A DNA stretch of 64,000 nt from a virus. This document shows positions 13,418 through 21,207 of this stretch, in pieces (position 1 is the stretch's first letter; every line of letters begins with the position of its first letter). The stretch is from positions 1-64,000 of IMG/VR virus record IMGVR_UViG_3300021181_000008. One strand, written 5' to 3'. The position numbers and the translations under genes were made by a program. Under the pieces are notes generated by a model. It ran no database searches, was not told the origin of the DNA, and saw nothing but the letters and a program-made list of their open reading frames with translations.

Positions 13418-15268
13418 GTGGCTGCTCAAGTGAGCGGAGCTGTTGCAGGGAGGCTCGGTCTGATGGGGCTGCGCGAACAAGTTCAGGCAGGCGCTGTAGA
13501 GCAGCGTGTTATCGCTGGCGTGCCGTGGCGGCCTTGGGATTCGCCGTTCATGCGGTACGACGTCGGCGGGCCAGTTCACCCGACGCGCTCTATCTTCGGC
13601 GTTGACGAGTCACTCGGACTCCCCGCCCTGTACGCAGCGGTCAAGCTCCTGTCCGACAACGCTTCCTCCCTGCCGATCCACTGCTACCAGCACCTCGGCG
13701 GCGCGTCGTCTGTTAACGGCGGCATGAGCCGCACCCGCTGGTGGGGACCGACGATTTTCGACAAGCCCTCAGTCCTGCTCCGGCTCGGCGAGTGGATCTC
13801 GACCCTCATGACGTCCGTCCTGCTCCAGGGCAACGCCTGGGGGTTCATCACCGGCCGGGACGGCTACGGCTACCCCACCGGAATCGAGTGGATCCCGCCG
13901 CACGACATTCACGTCATCGAGCCCGAGGATCATTCCTCCTGGAATCCGCTCACCGCCGAGGTATTCGCCTATGGCCGTCAGGTGAAGTGGCACGGGCCGG
14001 ACTCGGAGATGTTCCACGTCAAGGGAATGCCGCTGGCCGGGCGCATTGAAGCAATTTCCCCCATGCGCGCATTCGCTCTCACAATTCTCGCGGGCCGCGA
14101 GGCTCAGCGCTTCGGCACCGACTGGTACCAGGCTGGCGGCTTCCCTCCGGGCACCTTCCAGAACGCCGAGATCGAGATCGACGTCAACCAGGCAGCCGAG
14201 ATCCGGGCCGAGCTGGTCAAGTCGCTGCGGCGCAGGGAGCCATTGGTCTACGGCCGAGACTGGGACTACAAGCCCGTCACCGTGCCGCCGTCCGAGGCCC
14301 AGTTCATCGACGCGATGCAGCTCAACGCCACCCAGATCGCGGCGGTGTACAACGTACCGCCAGACCGCATCGGCGGCACCCGCGGAGACTCCCTGACGTA
14401 CAACACCGTCGTCCAGGCTTCGCTGGAGATCATCGAGTCGCTGCGCCCGTGGCTGGTGCGCATGGAGCAGTCGTTCTTCGAGCTGCTGCCGAAGAACCGG
14501 ATGGCCGAGTTCTGGACTGACGCGCTGCTCAAGACTGACCTCCAGAGCCGCATGCAGATCTACTTGGACGCCCGCAACACCGGCCTCATGACGGTGAACG
14601 AGATCCGCCAGGAGCTGGGCCGCGAGCCGTTTGGACCCATCGGCGACGAGCAGCTACCGCTCACCACGATGAACGCCATGGGCACCCGTGCCGGCGTTAT
14701 CCCCAAGTCCTTCATGAAGGCTGTCGTGCTGGAGATGGACGTCGCCACCGACCGCCTCATCAAGCTGGAGAAGTACATCATCCCCCAGCTTGTGGCGCAG
14801 GGTTACCCGGTGCAGGGCGTCACCCCGCCTCCGGCCCCGCCCACACCGCCCGGCGGCGCTGCCAAGAAGCCCGCAGCGAGCAAGCCGAGCGCCAGTTCAG
14901 CTAATGGCGGCCGGGCATTCGGCGCTCCCGGCGGTGGCGTGCAGCCCGGCAACCAGACGTACCCCATCACGGTCAACGGCGTCACCGGCACCCCGATCGG
15001 AATGCCCAACGCCCCGCTCCCCCTCTCGCAGGACCCGGCGAGCTTCCTGGCGAGCCTGATCTCCGTGCAGCGGGACGCGAGCATGCCGTACGAGGCGCGG
15101 GTCGCGGCACAGGATTTCCTGGTCGCCATTGCCGAGCGAGCGGACAACATCCGCAAGCACGAGCCCGACGAGGAGATCTCCCAGGACAGCCTGTACGCCC
15201 CCAGCGTTCGGTCGCGGCCTGACCTTGAGGACCGCATCAACGACGACAGGCGACGCGGGCACCTGTGA
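13418..15268 (+). CDS. Portal protein, HK97 family
   Basis: 616 residues from GTG 13418. Typical portal features: LYAAVKLLSDNASSLPI near the N-terminus, GNAWGFITGRDG, then PPDRIGG in the NATQIAAVYNVPPDR stretch and TGLMTVNEIRQELG before the end of the core. The dodecamer forms the DNA entry vertex and binds terminase and connector. The family core ends near 450. About 150 further residues contain a proline-rich linker (PPPAPPTPPGGAAKK) and an unusual acidic tail. No strong ribosome site is seen. Confidence 0.92.
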   Translation: MAAQVSGAVAGRLGLMGLREQVQAGAVEQRVIAGVPWRPWDSPFMRYDVGGPVHPTRSIFGVDESLGLPALYAAVKLLSDNASSLPIHCYQHLGGASSVNGGMSRTRWWGPTIFDKPSVLLRLGEWISTLMTSVLLQGNAWGFITGRDGYGYPTGIEWIPPHDIHVIEPEDHSSWNPLTAEVFAYGRQVKWHGPDSEMFHVKGMPLAGRIEAISPMRAFALTILAGREAQRFGTDWYQAGGFPPGTFQNAEIEIDVNQAAEIRAELVKSLRRREPLVYGRDWDYKPVTVPPSEAQFIDAMQLNATQIAAVYNVPPDRIGGTRGDSLTYNTVVQASLEIIESLRPWLVRMEQSFFELLPKNRMAEFWTDALLKTDLQSRMQIYLDARNTGLMTVNEIRQELGREPFGPIGDEQLPLTTMNAMGTRAGVIPKSFMKAVVLEMDVATDRLIKLEKYIIPQLVAQGYPVQGVTPPPAPPTPPGGAAKKPAASKPSASSANGGRAFGAPGGGVQPGNQTYPITVNGVTGTPIGMPNAPLPLSQDPASFLASLISVQRDASMPYEARVAAQDFLVAIAERADNIRKHEPDEEISQDSLYAPSVRSRPDLEDRINDDRRRGHL

Positions 15269-15292
15269 TTCTGTTCGAGGTACCGTTGCACG

Positions 15293-15325
15293 TTGAGGTA
15301 GCACTACCTACCCTGAGCGTAGGAG
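15293..15325 (+). promoter_or_regulatory. Conserved promoter-like element before the protease gene
   Basis: A 33-base element starts TTGAGGTAGCACT and continues to a TACCCTGAG core and GTAGGAG. Nearly the same element recurs at 41785 before the tail-tube gene, and its 3' half at about 19901. TACCCT (15309-15314) could be the -10, with TTGCAC (15286-15291) at 17-base spacing as -35. It probably drives the late head genes. Confidence 0.5.
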
Positions 15326-15353
15326 CAATATGCCCTCGGGAGGGTGAACGTAG

Positions 15354-16544
15354 ATGGCAACACTGTCGGCCGCAGCTCGCAAGTCGCTGCCGGACTCTGC
15401 CTATGCGTACATCGACCCGCAGGGCGGACGGCACTTTCCGATACATGACAAGGCGCACGTCATCGCGGCGCTACGGCTCGGCCCGCGTTCTCCAATGTGG
15501 GCCAAGGCAAAGGGCAAGGTAATGGCTGCTGCTAAGAAGTTCGGCGTGGGCACCGAGTCCGACACGGGCCGGTCGCTTGAGTCTCTGTACCCCGAGATCC
15601 GGTTCTACCCGGACAAGGTGGAGCTGCGCTCCGTCGAGGACACGATCCACATCACCGGCTATGCGTCGGTGTTCGGCGCGGTCTCCCGTCGTCTCGGCGG
15701 ATTCCACGAGAAGGTTCTACCCACCGCGTTCAACCGCGCGATGGAAGAGAACTGGCCGAACGTGGTGTGCCGGTACAACCACAAGGACGACTACGTTCTA
15801 GGCACCACGGGCGCGGACACCTGCCGCCTGAGCATCGACGAGCGCGGACTGCACTACGACGTCCAGCCGCCGACCACCCGAGGTGACGTTACCGAGCTGG
15901 TTCAGCGCGGCGACGTTCGCTACTCCAGCTTCGCGTTCCGCTGCGTGGACGAGGAGAGCGACTCCTGGGAGAAGTCGGAGTACAACCTGCCGATGCGGTC
16001 GCTGCACAGCGTCGAGCTGGTGGATGTGGCTCCGGTCATGGACCCCGCTTACCGCGACACTACGGCGATGGCGCGCAACATCACGGGCGCGGTCGAGTCG
16101 CTGGCCCGCTGGGTGGACGAGGACCCGGTTCAGGTCCGCTCCATGATGGAGGCCGGCCAGGCCATCAAGTTCTTCAAGCGCACCGACCGTCCGAGCGTTC
16201 CGAAGCTGGACGCCGCGTCGGCCGAGCAGCGTCAGGCGTGCGATGACATCGCCGTTTCCCTGCGCTCGCGCTGGGCGAAGTTCGAGGAGAACGTCGCTGA
16301 CGAGGAGCGCGTCGCCAACCTGATCGACGACGACGGCAAGGTCACCAGCCTTGACGGCACCGAGACGGATGTGGAGACCCCGACCGTCACGGACATGCTG
16401 GACGAGGACGGCAAGCTCGACATCGGCGACCAGGAGACCCCTGCTGTCGAAGACGAGACCCCGGCCGAGCAGGACGACCTGGCTCTGGCTCGCCAGTTCC
16501 TCGACGAGTTCGAGGGCCGTGGCGAGCCGGACATGGACATCTGA
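15354..16544 (+). CDS. Prohead protease (HK97 type) with extended tails
   Basis: 396 residues. The N-terminal 65 residues (LSAAARKSLPDSAYAYIDPQ, then KAHVIAALRLG) form the DUF6582-like leader seen in some actinophage proteases. The protease core follows (about 75-240), with the catalytic histidine in CRYNHKDDYVLG and the serine in VRYSSFAF. It cleaves scaffold or delta-domain peptides during head maturation. The C-terminal 120 residues are acidic (DETPAEQDD) and may serve as a scaffold. GGGAGGG sits nine bases before ATG 15354. Confidence 0.88.
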   Translation: MATLSAAARKSLPDSAYAYIDPQGGRHFPIHDKAHVIAALRLGPRSPMWAKAKGKVMAAAKKFGVGTESDTGRSLESLYPEIRFYPDKVELRSVEDTIHITGYASVFGAVSRRLGGFHEKVLPTAFNRAMEENWPNVVCRYNHKDDYVLGTTGADTCRLSIDERGLHYDVQPPTTRGDVTELVQRGDVRYSSFAFRCVDEESDSWEKSEYNLPMRSLHSVELVDVAPVMDPAYRDTTAMARNITGAVESLARWVDEDPVQVRSMMEAGQAIKFFKRTDRPSVPKLDAASAEQRQACDDIAVSLRSRWAKFEENVADEERVANLIDDDGKVTSLDGTETDVETPTVTDMLDEDGKLDIGDQETPAVEDETPAEQDDLALARQFLDEFEGRGEPDMDI

Positions 16545-16554
16545 GGAGGCGATT

Positions 16555-16629
16555 ATGGCTCTTTGGCTGATCATCGTGATCATCGTGCTGGCTGTCCTAC
16601 TGGGCACCTTCCTGATTCGTCACCTCTGA
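16555..16629 (+). CDS. 24-aa transmembrane microprotein
   Basis: ATG 16555 is preceded by a near-perfect ribosome site, GAGGAGGCG. The whole product is one hydrophobic helix, MALWLIIVIIVLAVLLGTFL, plus a basic end (IRHL). It begins ten bases after the protease stop and precedes the capsid leader. A product this short with such a strong ribosome site is probably real. A holin-like, anchoring or leader role is possible; nothing shows which. Confidence 0.6.
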   Translation: MALWLIIVIIVLAVLLGTFLIRHL

Positions 16630-16758
16630 AAAGTTTTTAAGGCGGGCTATGCGAACACCGGTTCGTTGTGCTTTCCTGAAATAGAACCTCCCGTCGAGGC
16701 CGTGCGCTGATGCGCTCTGGAGCCGGCGATCAAGATGCCTCTTGAAGGGATTAACACC

Positions 16759-18210
16759 GTGGCATCGGAACTCGCCCAGTCGCTCAACGACACTCGGCTT
16801 CGCCTTGCGGAGGAGCTGAAGGGCCTCAACGCAACCGTCGCTGCTGAGAAGCGCAACGTCTTCACCACCGACGAGAAGATCAAGTACGAGAACCTCCACA
16901 ACGAGCTGGACTCGGTGGACACCCGCCTGCGCGGGATCCTCGCCGACGAGAAGCGCGACAAGGAGACCTCCGCAGCGTTCGACGACCTCGGCGGACGGCA
17001 GGCGACCAACCTGCGCAGCAAGAGCCAGACCGAGGACCCGTTCACGGAGCGCGCTCGCGCCTTCCTCGACCGGGACCGCGCCGACGTTCGCTCGCTGGAC
17101 ATCGGCGACTGGAAGTCCTCGCGACTGGTCAATCGCCTGATCGAGAACCGCTCGACCGGCCCGGCGACCCAGTTCCCCGGCGGCGGCCTGACTCCGTACG
17201 AGTCTCGTGTGCTGTACGACAACTACGTCGGCGGTGGCACCCCTGGATCGTTCACCAACGTCTCCGGTGCCGGCCTCGTGCCGATCGACTTCTACGACCA
17301 GATGATCTCGTACCTCATTGAGGTCTCCGGCCTCATGCAGTGCGGCCCCTCGGTCATCAACTCGCAGGGTGGAGAGCCCCTCCAGATCCCCTACGTCACC
17401 AACCAGACCGGCCAGACCACGGCCGGCGCGCAGGTGAACATCTCCGCTCAGCAGGGTGCGCCGCTTCCGGGCGCTGACCCCGGCTTCGGGCAGAAGACGC
17501 TCTCGTCGAACAAGTTCGGCATCCTCGTCCAGGTCGCTCGCGAGCTGATCGACGACTCCGGCATCAACCTGCTCCAGTACCTGGCGATGTCGGCCGGGCG
17601 CGCGGTGGGCAACATGCTCGGAACCTCGCTGGTCAACGGCACCAACGGAATGTCCGGCGGAATCGTCGCCGGTACCAACTCCGCTCCGGTGGCCGTGACC
17701 GGTGGCCTGTCCAACGTCATCTCGGCGCAGTACAACACGCCGGGCGGCACGGGCATCACCGGTGCTCCGACCTACAACAACCTGCTGGACCTTGAGTACA
17801 GCATCATCGCCCCGTACCGTCAGTCGCGCTCGTGCTACTGGCTGGCGGCGGACAAGACGCTGGGTCTGCTTCGCAAGATGGTGGACACCAACGCTCGTCC
17901 CGTCTGGGAGCCCTCGACGATCCTCGGGTCGCCGGACCTCCTGCTGGGCAAGCCGCTGGTCGCGGACCCGTTCATGCCGGCCTACGGGCAGACGGCGGGC
18001 ACCGGGAACAAGTCCATCGCGTTCGGCGACTTCTCGCAGTACTTCGTGCGCCTCATCGGCGGAGTGCGGTTCGAGCGGTCGGACGACTTCGCCTTCAACA
18101 CGGACCTGGTGACCTTCCGTGCCATCGTCCGTGCGGACGGGAACCTGATGAACCCGCCCACCTCGATCACCACGCAGCCGCTCCAGCTTTTCCAGGGCGG
18201 CGCGAGCTGA
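16759..18210 (+). CDS. Major capsid protein, HK97 fold
   Basis: 483 residues from GTG 16759, which has GAAGGGA eight bases upstream. ATG 16735, 24 bases earlier, is possible but has a weak site. The first 110 residues are coiled-coil (delta or scaffold-like domain: LAEELKGLNATVAAEKRNVF). The shell domain then starts near TGPATQFPGGGLTPYE. Blocks such as FGILVQVARELIDDSGINLL and RAVGNMLGTSLVNG are typical of HK97-type capsids. A probable cleavage site lies at the junction. It has its own leader (16630-16758) and a hairpin terminator after it. Confidence 0.92.
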   Translation: MASELAQSLNDTRLRLAEELKGLNATVAAEKRNVFTTDEKIKYENLHNELDSVDTRLRGILADEKRDKETSAAFDDLGGRQATNLRSKSQTEDPFTERARAFLDRDRADVRSLDIGDWKSSRLVNRLIENRSTGPATQFPGGGLTPYESRVLYDNYVGGGTPGSFTNVSGAGLVPIDFYDQMISYLIEVSGLMQCGPSVINSQGGEPLQIPYVTNQTGQTTAGAQVNISAQQGAPLPGADPGFGQKTLSSNKFGILVQVARELIDDSGINLLQYLAMSAGRAVGNMLGTSLVNGTNGMSGGIVAGTNSAPVAVTGGLSNVISAQYNTPGGTGITGAPTYNNLLDLEYSIIAPYRQSRSCYWLAADKTLGLLRKMVDTNARPVWEPSTILGSPDLLLGKPLVADPFMPAYGQTAGTGNKSIAFGDFSQYFVRLIGGVRFERSDDFAFNTDLVTFRAIVRADGNLMNPPTSITTQPLQLFQGGAS

Positions 18211-18224
18211 TCTAGCTCAACCGA

Positions 18225-18263
18225 AGAACGACCGTCATCAGCTATGCTGGTGGCGGTCGTTCT
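18225..18263 (+). terminator. 18-bp hairpin after the capsid gene
   Basis: Arms AGAACGACCG (18225-18234) and CGGTCGTTCT (18254-18263) extend inward through CATCAGC/GCTGGTG to an 18-bp stem with a three-base loop TAT. A T-poor tail (CGTTTCC) follows. It probably ends or processes the capsid transcript. The apex ATCAGCTAWGCTGGT is shared with the hairpin at 18733. Confidence 0.8.
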
Positions 18264-18286
18264 CGTTTCCGACGAAAGGAATCCCG

Positions 18287-18715
18287 ATGAGTACCGAATG
18301 GGCAATCCCGCAGCAGCTCCTCACTGATGCCTCCCTGCCGGCCGGGCCGGCTCCCAACCCGCCGACTGTGCCCGATCCTTCACCGGGTACGCCAGTCACC
18401 AGCGGCACCCAGGACTGGGAGCGTGTGATGTCCCAGCACGCACTCCAGCTCACCACCGCTGATTTCGCCGGATTCGGCAGCATCAACGTCGTACTCATGG
18501 GCTCCCTTGACGGGACGAACTGGTACACGATCCTGACGGCAAATCCCAATGACCTGACCGGTGGCGATCCGCCTACTGCCACTGACGGAACATTCATGGT
18601 CGTCGCTACAGGGATGCCTGCGCGGTACGTTCAGATCGTTGCAACGGCATACTCGTTCAGTTCTTCTGTCGCATCTGGGACGGTGGTAGCTGCCATCGTC
18701 ACTGCGCGGGAATAG
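18287..18715 (+). CDS. Hypothetical head-associated protein, 142 aa
   Basis: AAAGGA lies before ATG 18287. Threonine/serine/proline-rich N-terminus (PAGPAPNPPTVPDPSPGTPV), then a beta-rich domain of about 95 residues (GFGSINVVLMGSLDGTNWYT onward). Such domains are frequent in decoration and fibre proteins. Flanked on both sides by strong hairpins, so it is a separate transcription unit right after the capsid gene. A capsid decoration role is a reasonable guess. Confidence 0.6.
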   Translation: MSTEWAIPQQLLTDASLPAGPAPNPPTVPDPSPGTPVTSGTQDWERVMSQHALQLTTADFAGFGSINVVLMGSLDGTNWYTILTANPNDLTGGDPPTATDGTFMVVATGMPARYVQIVATAYSFSSSVASGTVVAAIVTARE

Positions 18716-18732
18716 CGTTAGCTCGGCGCAGC

Positions 18733-18767
18733 CGGAACCCCTATCAGCTAAGCTGGTAGGGGTTCCG
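18733..18767 (+). terminator. 16-bp hairpin with the same apex as 18225
   Basis: CGGAACCCCTA (18733-18743) pairs with TAGGGGTTCCG (18757-18767), and the stem continues through TCAGC/GCTGG to a TAA loop. The outer stem differs from the capsid hairpin but the apex is the same. Terminator or RNA processing element. Confidence 0.8.
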
Positions 18768-18785
18768 CCGTTCCTAGGAGATGAC

Positions 18786-19148
18786 ATGGCACTCACAAGC
18801 CTCAATGCGCCCCCGCCCGAGCCCCAGCCGCTCGGTCCCGTCCCGCAGGGCCACCGCCGAGTGATGTTCCTGAGTCCCTACAACATGTCTGACCTCAACG
18901 CGGGCAAGGATGAGGTCCGTGATGTGCCTACTGACCTCGCCCAGCAGTACGTGAGGAACGGCATGGCGATGATGTTCGATGACCTGCCGCCTGAGCCCGA
19001 GCCTGAGGTAGTCGAGGTCGAGCGACCGGCCATGAACGCACCCAAGGCCGCCTGGGTCGATTACGCCGTCTCGCAGGGCATGAACAAGCTGGACGCCCAG
19101 TGCATGACCAAGGCCGACCTCCAGAACGAGTACAACGAGCGGCTCTAG
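18786..19148 (+). CDS. Hypothetical head module protein, 120 aa
   Basis: CTAGGAG lies nine bases before ATG 18786. The N-terminus is proline-rich (NAPPPEPQPLGPVPQGHRRV). The middle (LAQQYVRNGMAMMFDD) resembles small head-tail joining or capsid-adjacent proteins. The C-terminal 35 residues (APKAAWVDYAVSQGMNKLDA) look like a SAP/HeH-like helix-extension-helix. The role is not known. The stop overlaps the 3' end of the convergent nucleotidyltransferase gene by four bases. Confidence 0.6.
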   Translation: MALTSLNAPPPEPQPLGPVPQGHRRVMFLSPYNMSDLNAGKDEVRDVPTDLAQQYVRNGMAMMFDDLPPEPEPEVVEVERPAMNAPKAAWVDYAVSQGMNKLDAQCMTKADLQNEYNERL

Positions 19149-19873
19149 AAGTCGTCCCAGTACTCGCGGCGGACGAACTGTAGCCACTGCTCGACGACGC
19201 CCTCGTCAGCGACATCGGGCAGTACGCCGGGAATGTCGAACTCGCCCTCGGCCCACTTGAGGTAGTCCACGGCCATGTCGAGGTTCCCGGCCGCCACCTC
19301 CTCGCCGAACAGGCGGCAGAGCCCTGCCTGACCGTCGCGCAGCCTGACCGTCAGCTTGCCTGTCCGGTGAAGTTCGACACCCTGCTCCAGCAGTCGCCAC
19401 AGGTGGCGTGCGTGCTTCTCGGTGCGCTTGCGGGTGTCGGAGCTGAACGAGCCGTCCTCCCTGTTCTTGATGCGGCGGAACTGCTGGCTGGCATAGCCGA
19501 AGTAGGCATCGCGGACGTACTTCTCCGACAGAAACGTCTTCCGGATGTCGATGAGCATCTCGCCCGCGTCCTGCGACACCTCGTACTCGTCCAGCCACAG
19601 CAGCTCGGTCACCGTGGGATTGCAGTGCAGCAGCAGGCCGGCCAGCTTGCCCGCTTCGTGGTAGGTGAAGTCGGGGGCGGTGCCGTGCCAGGTGGACGTC
19701 TTGACAGTGGGAGGATGCAGCCCGTGAAGCTGGGAAGTGGGCGCGACATAGCACCCGATCCGGTCAATGTCCGAGGCGGGAGTGGCAAGGCCATAGGCAG
19801 TCGAGCCGTTTATGCCACCGAGGATTAGTTCTCCGCGGGGATTGGGGTCTTCGAGAGGAAGCATGCGTGTCAT
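19145..19873 (-). CDS. RlaP-like nucleotidyltransferase
   Basis: 242 residues on the minus strand in an otherwise plus-strand module. The N-terminus has the minimal nucleotidyltransferase core GGINGSTAYGLATPASDIDR (GS motif plus a DxD-type pair), followed by LLLHCNPTVTELLW, the pattern of the RlaP/DNA polymerase beta superfamily linked to RNA repair operons. A second acidic residue should be in HEAG or nearby. Opposite orientation and insertion between head genes suggest separate acquisition. It could act with the ligase and kinase on broken RNA 3' ends. The alternative is an unrelated nucleotidyl transfer, for example toxin-like. Confidence 0.75.
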   Translation of the reverse strand: MTRMLPLEDPNPRGELILGGINGSTAYGLATPASDIDRIGCYVAPTSQLHGLHPPTVKTSTWHGTAPDFTYHEAGKLAGLLLHCNPTVTELLWLDEYEVSQDAGEMLIDIRKTFLSEKYVRDAYFGYASQQFRRIKNREDGSFSSDTRKRTEKHARHLWRLLEQGVELHRTGKLTVRLRDGQAGLCRLFGEEVAAGNLDMAVDYLKWAEGEFDIPGVLPDVADEGVVEQWLQFVRREYWDDF

Positions 19874-19899
19874 CCTACTATGCTCGCGCGGCGCAACTC

Positions 19900-19920
19900 T
19901 CTATCCTGGGGGTAGGACTA
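19900..19920 (+). promoter_or_regulatory. Promoter-like element CTATCCTGGGGGTAGGACT
   Basis: Same core as the elements at 15308 and 41800 (CTANNCTGGGNNTAGGAC), here without the TTGAGGTAGCACT half. It sits in the divergent gap between the reverse-strand nucleotidyltransferase and the gene at 19936. Confidence 0.45.
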
Positions 19921-19935
19921 CAGAGGAGAAGAACC

Positions 19936-20472
19936 ATGGCTACTGCACGCGACGGGTCGAACCCCGGCCGCACGGGCGTCCCTGCGCGGCAGGACCCGTC
20001 TCCCGCTCGCCACGGGCGGGCGTCGAGTCTTGACCCGACTGTTCAGGAAGGCCAGCTCCCCAGCGAGATCTTCGGCCTTCCCACCGACATCAAGTCGAGC
20101 GGAATGAAGGGGTCCAGCGCTGCCAAGCAGCCGGCGGACGTCACCCTGCACCCCGGCCAGCTCGACGACGACCTCGGCCACACCGCAGAGCAGTTCGTCA
20201 CGGACTCCGGCATGCCGGGCTCGGGCGGCGCTTCACCGCAGGCTGGCGGCGAGTCCGTCACCTACACCGACCCTTACGGGATCATCGGTGGCGTGAACCG
20301 CGACGTTCACACCAGCGGCGCGACCAGCGGCCCGGGCGACTGGACCACGTGGGGCGACGACAACGGCTTCAGCGGACCGACGCTGCCCGGCCTGGAGAAC
20401 AACCGGCCGACCGACTCCGGCATCGGCCACGGCCACGTGAGCGCTCACGCGCACCCCAACGCCGGGCAGTAA
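19936..20472 (+). CDS. Hypothetical disordered protein, 178 aa
   Basis: ATG 19936 follows GAGGAGAAG, a clear ribosome site; the upstream in-frame starts cross the promoter element and are rejected. The product is rich in Gly, Ser, Thr, Pro and Asp, with no obvious hydrophobic core (DPSPARHGRASSLDP; GDWTTWGDDNGFSGP). Probably a disordered virion or capsid-associated protein. Ends in a His/Gly-rich tail. Confidence 0.65.
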   Translation: MATARDGSNPGRTGVPARQDPSPARHGRASSLDPTVQEGQLPSEIFGLPTDIKSSGMKGSSAAKQPADVTLHPGQLDDDLGHTAEQFVTDSGMPGSGGASPQAGGESVTYTDPYGIIGGVNRDVHTSGATSGPGDWTTWGDDNGFSGPTLPGLENNRPTDSGIGHGHVSAHAHPNAGQ

Positions 20473-20475
20473 GTC

Positions 20476-20754
20476 ATGAGCTTCTGGGCGTCGGCCAACT
20501 CACCGAACCAGGGGTATGCACCCGGCGCGCAAGTCGGGTACATCCCTCGGGCAGATGCGCCGGCCGGCAGCCAGACAGCAGGAGCTTTCGGACCGATGGC
20601 GGGCGGGTTCGGCGAACGTGTGCCGGACCCGAACCCCGTACCCGAAGATGAGACACCAGAAGAGGAGGTGCCTGATGGCGAGCAAGGGCTTCACGAAGAA
20701 CAGCTCGGGGAAGTCGTTCGAGGAGATGTCGAACGGAGTGACGGACCTGAGTGA
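20476..20754 (+). CDS. Hypothetical protein, 92 aa
   Basis: Starts three bases after the previous stop. The N-terminal half is Gly/Ala/Pro-rich (ANSPNQGYAPGAQVGYIPRA). The C-terminal half is very acidic (EDETPEEEVPDGEQGLHEEQ) and overlaps the next gene by 80 bases. No ribosome site is seen. The acidic tail contains the next gene's own ribosome site. Moderate confidence that it is expressed. Confidence 0.5.
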   Translation: MSFWASANSPNQGYAPGAQVGYIPRADAPAGSQTAGAFGPMAGGFGERVPDPNPVPEDETPEEEVPDGEQGLHEEQLGEVVRGDVERSDGPE

Positions 20755-20959
20755 CCTGGCCAAGGGGTCGCTGATGTGCGGCGAGTCCATGAGTGGCGGC
20801 AACATGGTCACGGCCAAGGTCACGTCCGAGCAGCTTGCCGCGCCGGGCACCCCGTCCGAGCAGACCGCGACGAACATCCTCGGCGAGGATCTCAACGCCA
20901 ACCACATCCACGATCCGGCTGCGTGCCCGCAGACGAACGACCGTAAGGAAGTCCACTGA
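20675..20959 (+). CDS. Hypothetical protein, 94 aa
   Basis: ATG 20675 is preceded by GAGGAGG, and the frame ends in a TGATG overlap. Begins MASKGFTKNSSGKSFEEMSN. Small, Ser/Thr/Asn-rich, with a few cysteines and an HIHDPAACPQ segment near the end. Located in the string of small accessory genes after the capsid. Function unknown. Confidence 0.65.
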   Translation: MASKGFTKNSSGKSFEEMSNGVTDLSDLAKGSLMCGESMSGGNMVTAKVTSEQLAAPGTPSEQTATNILGEDLNANHIHDPAACPQTNDRKEVH

Positions 20960-21207
20960 TGGCCGAATCCTGGGGGCCGGTAGGCCACCCCACCACCGAG
21001 GGCAAGACCCCCGGCTCACCTGACGGCGAGGTTGTCGAGGCCGGTCACGGCGGCGTGAACTACAACGCCACCGATGGCCGCCACAGCAAGCCCGATCACG
21101 AGGGCTGGGTCTCCGTTGACCCCAAGTCCGGCTCGGTCAGCGACACCGACTGGGCCGACCAGACCGGGCGCTTCGCTGACGGGCCTGGACCGTGGCGTCA
21201 GACCTGA
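20959..21207 (+). CDS. Hypothetical protein, 82 aa
   Basis: ATG 20959 overlaps the previous stop. Hydrophilic, Gly/Asp/Ser-rich (MAESWGPVGHPTTEGKTPGS) with no hydrophobic core; it shares composition with its upstream neighbours. Possibly a virion surface or disordered linker protein. The end overlaps the next gene by 16 bases. Confidence 0.6.
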   Translation: MAESWGPVGHPTTEGKTPGSPDGEVVEAGHGGVNYNATDGRHSKPDHEGWVSVDPKSGSVSDTDWADQTGRFADGPGPWRQT

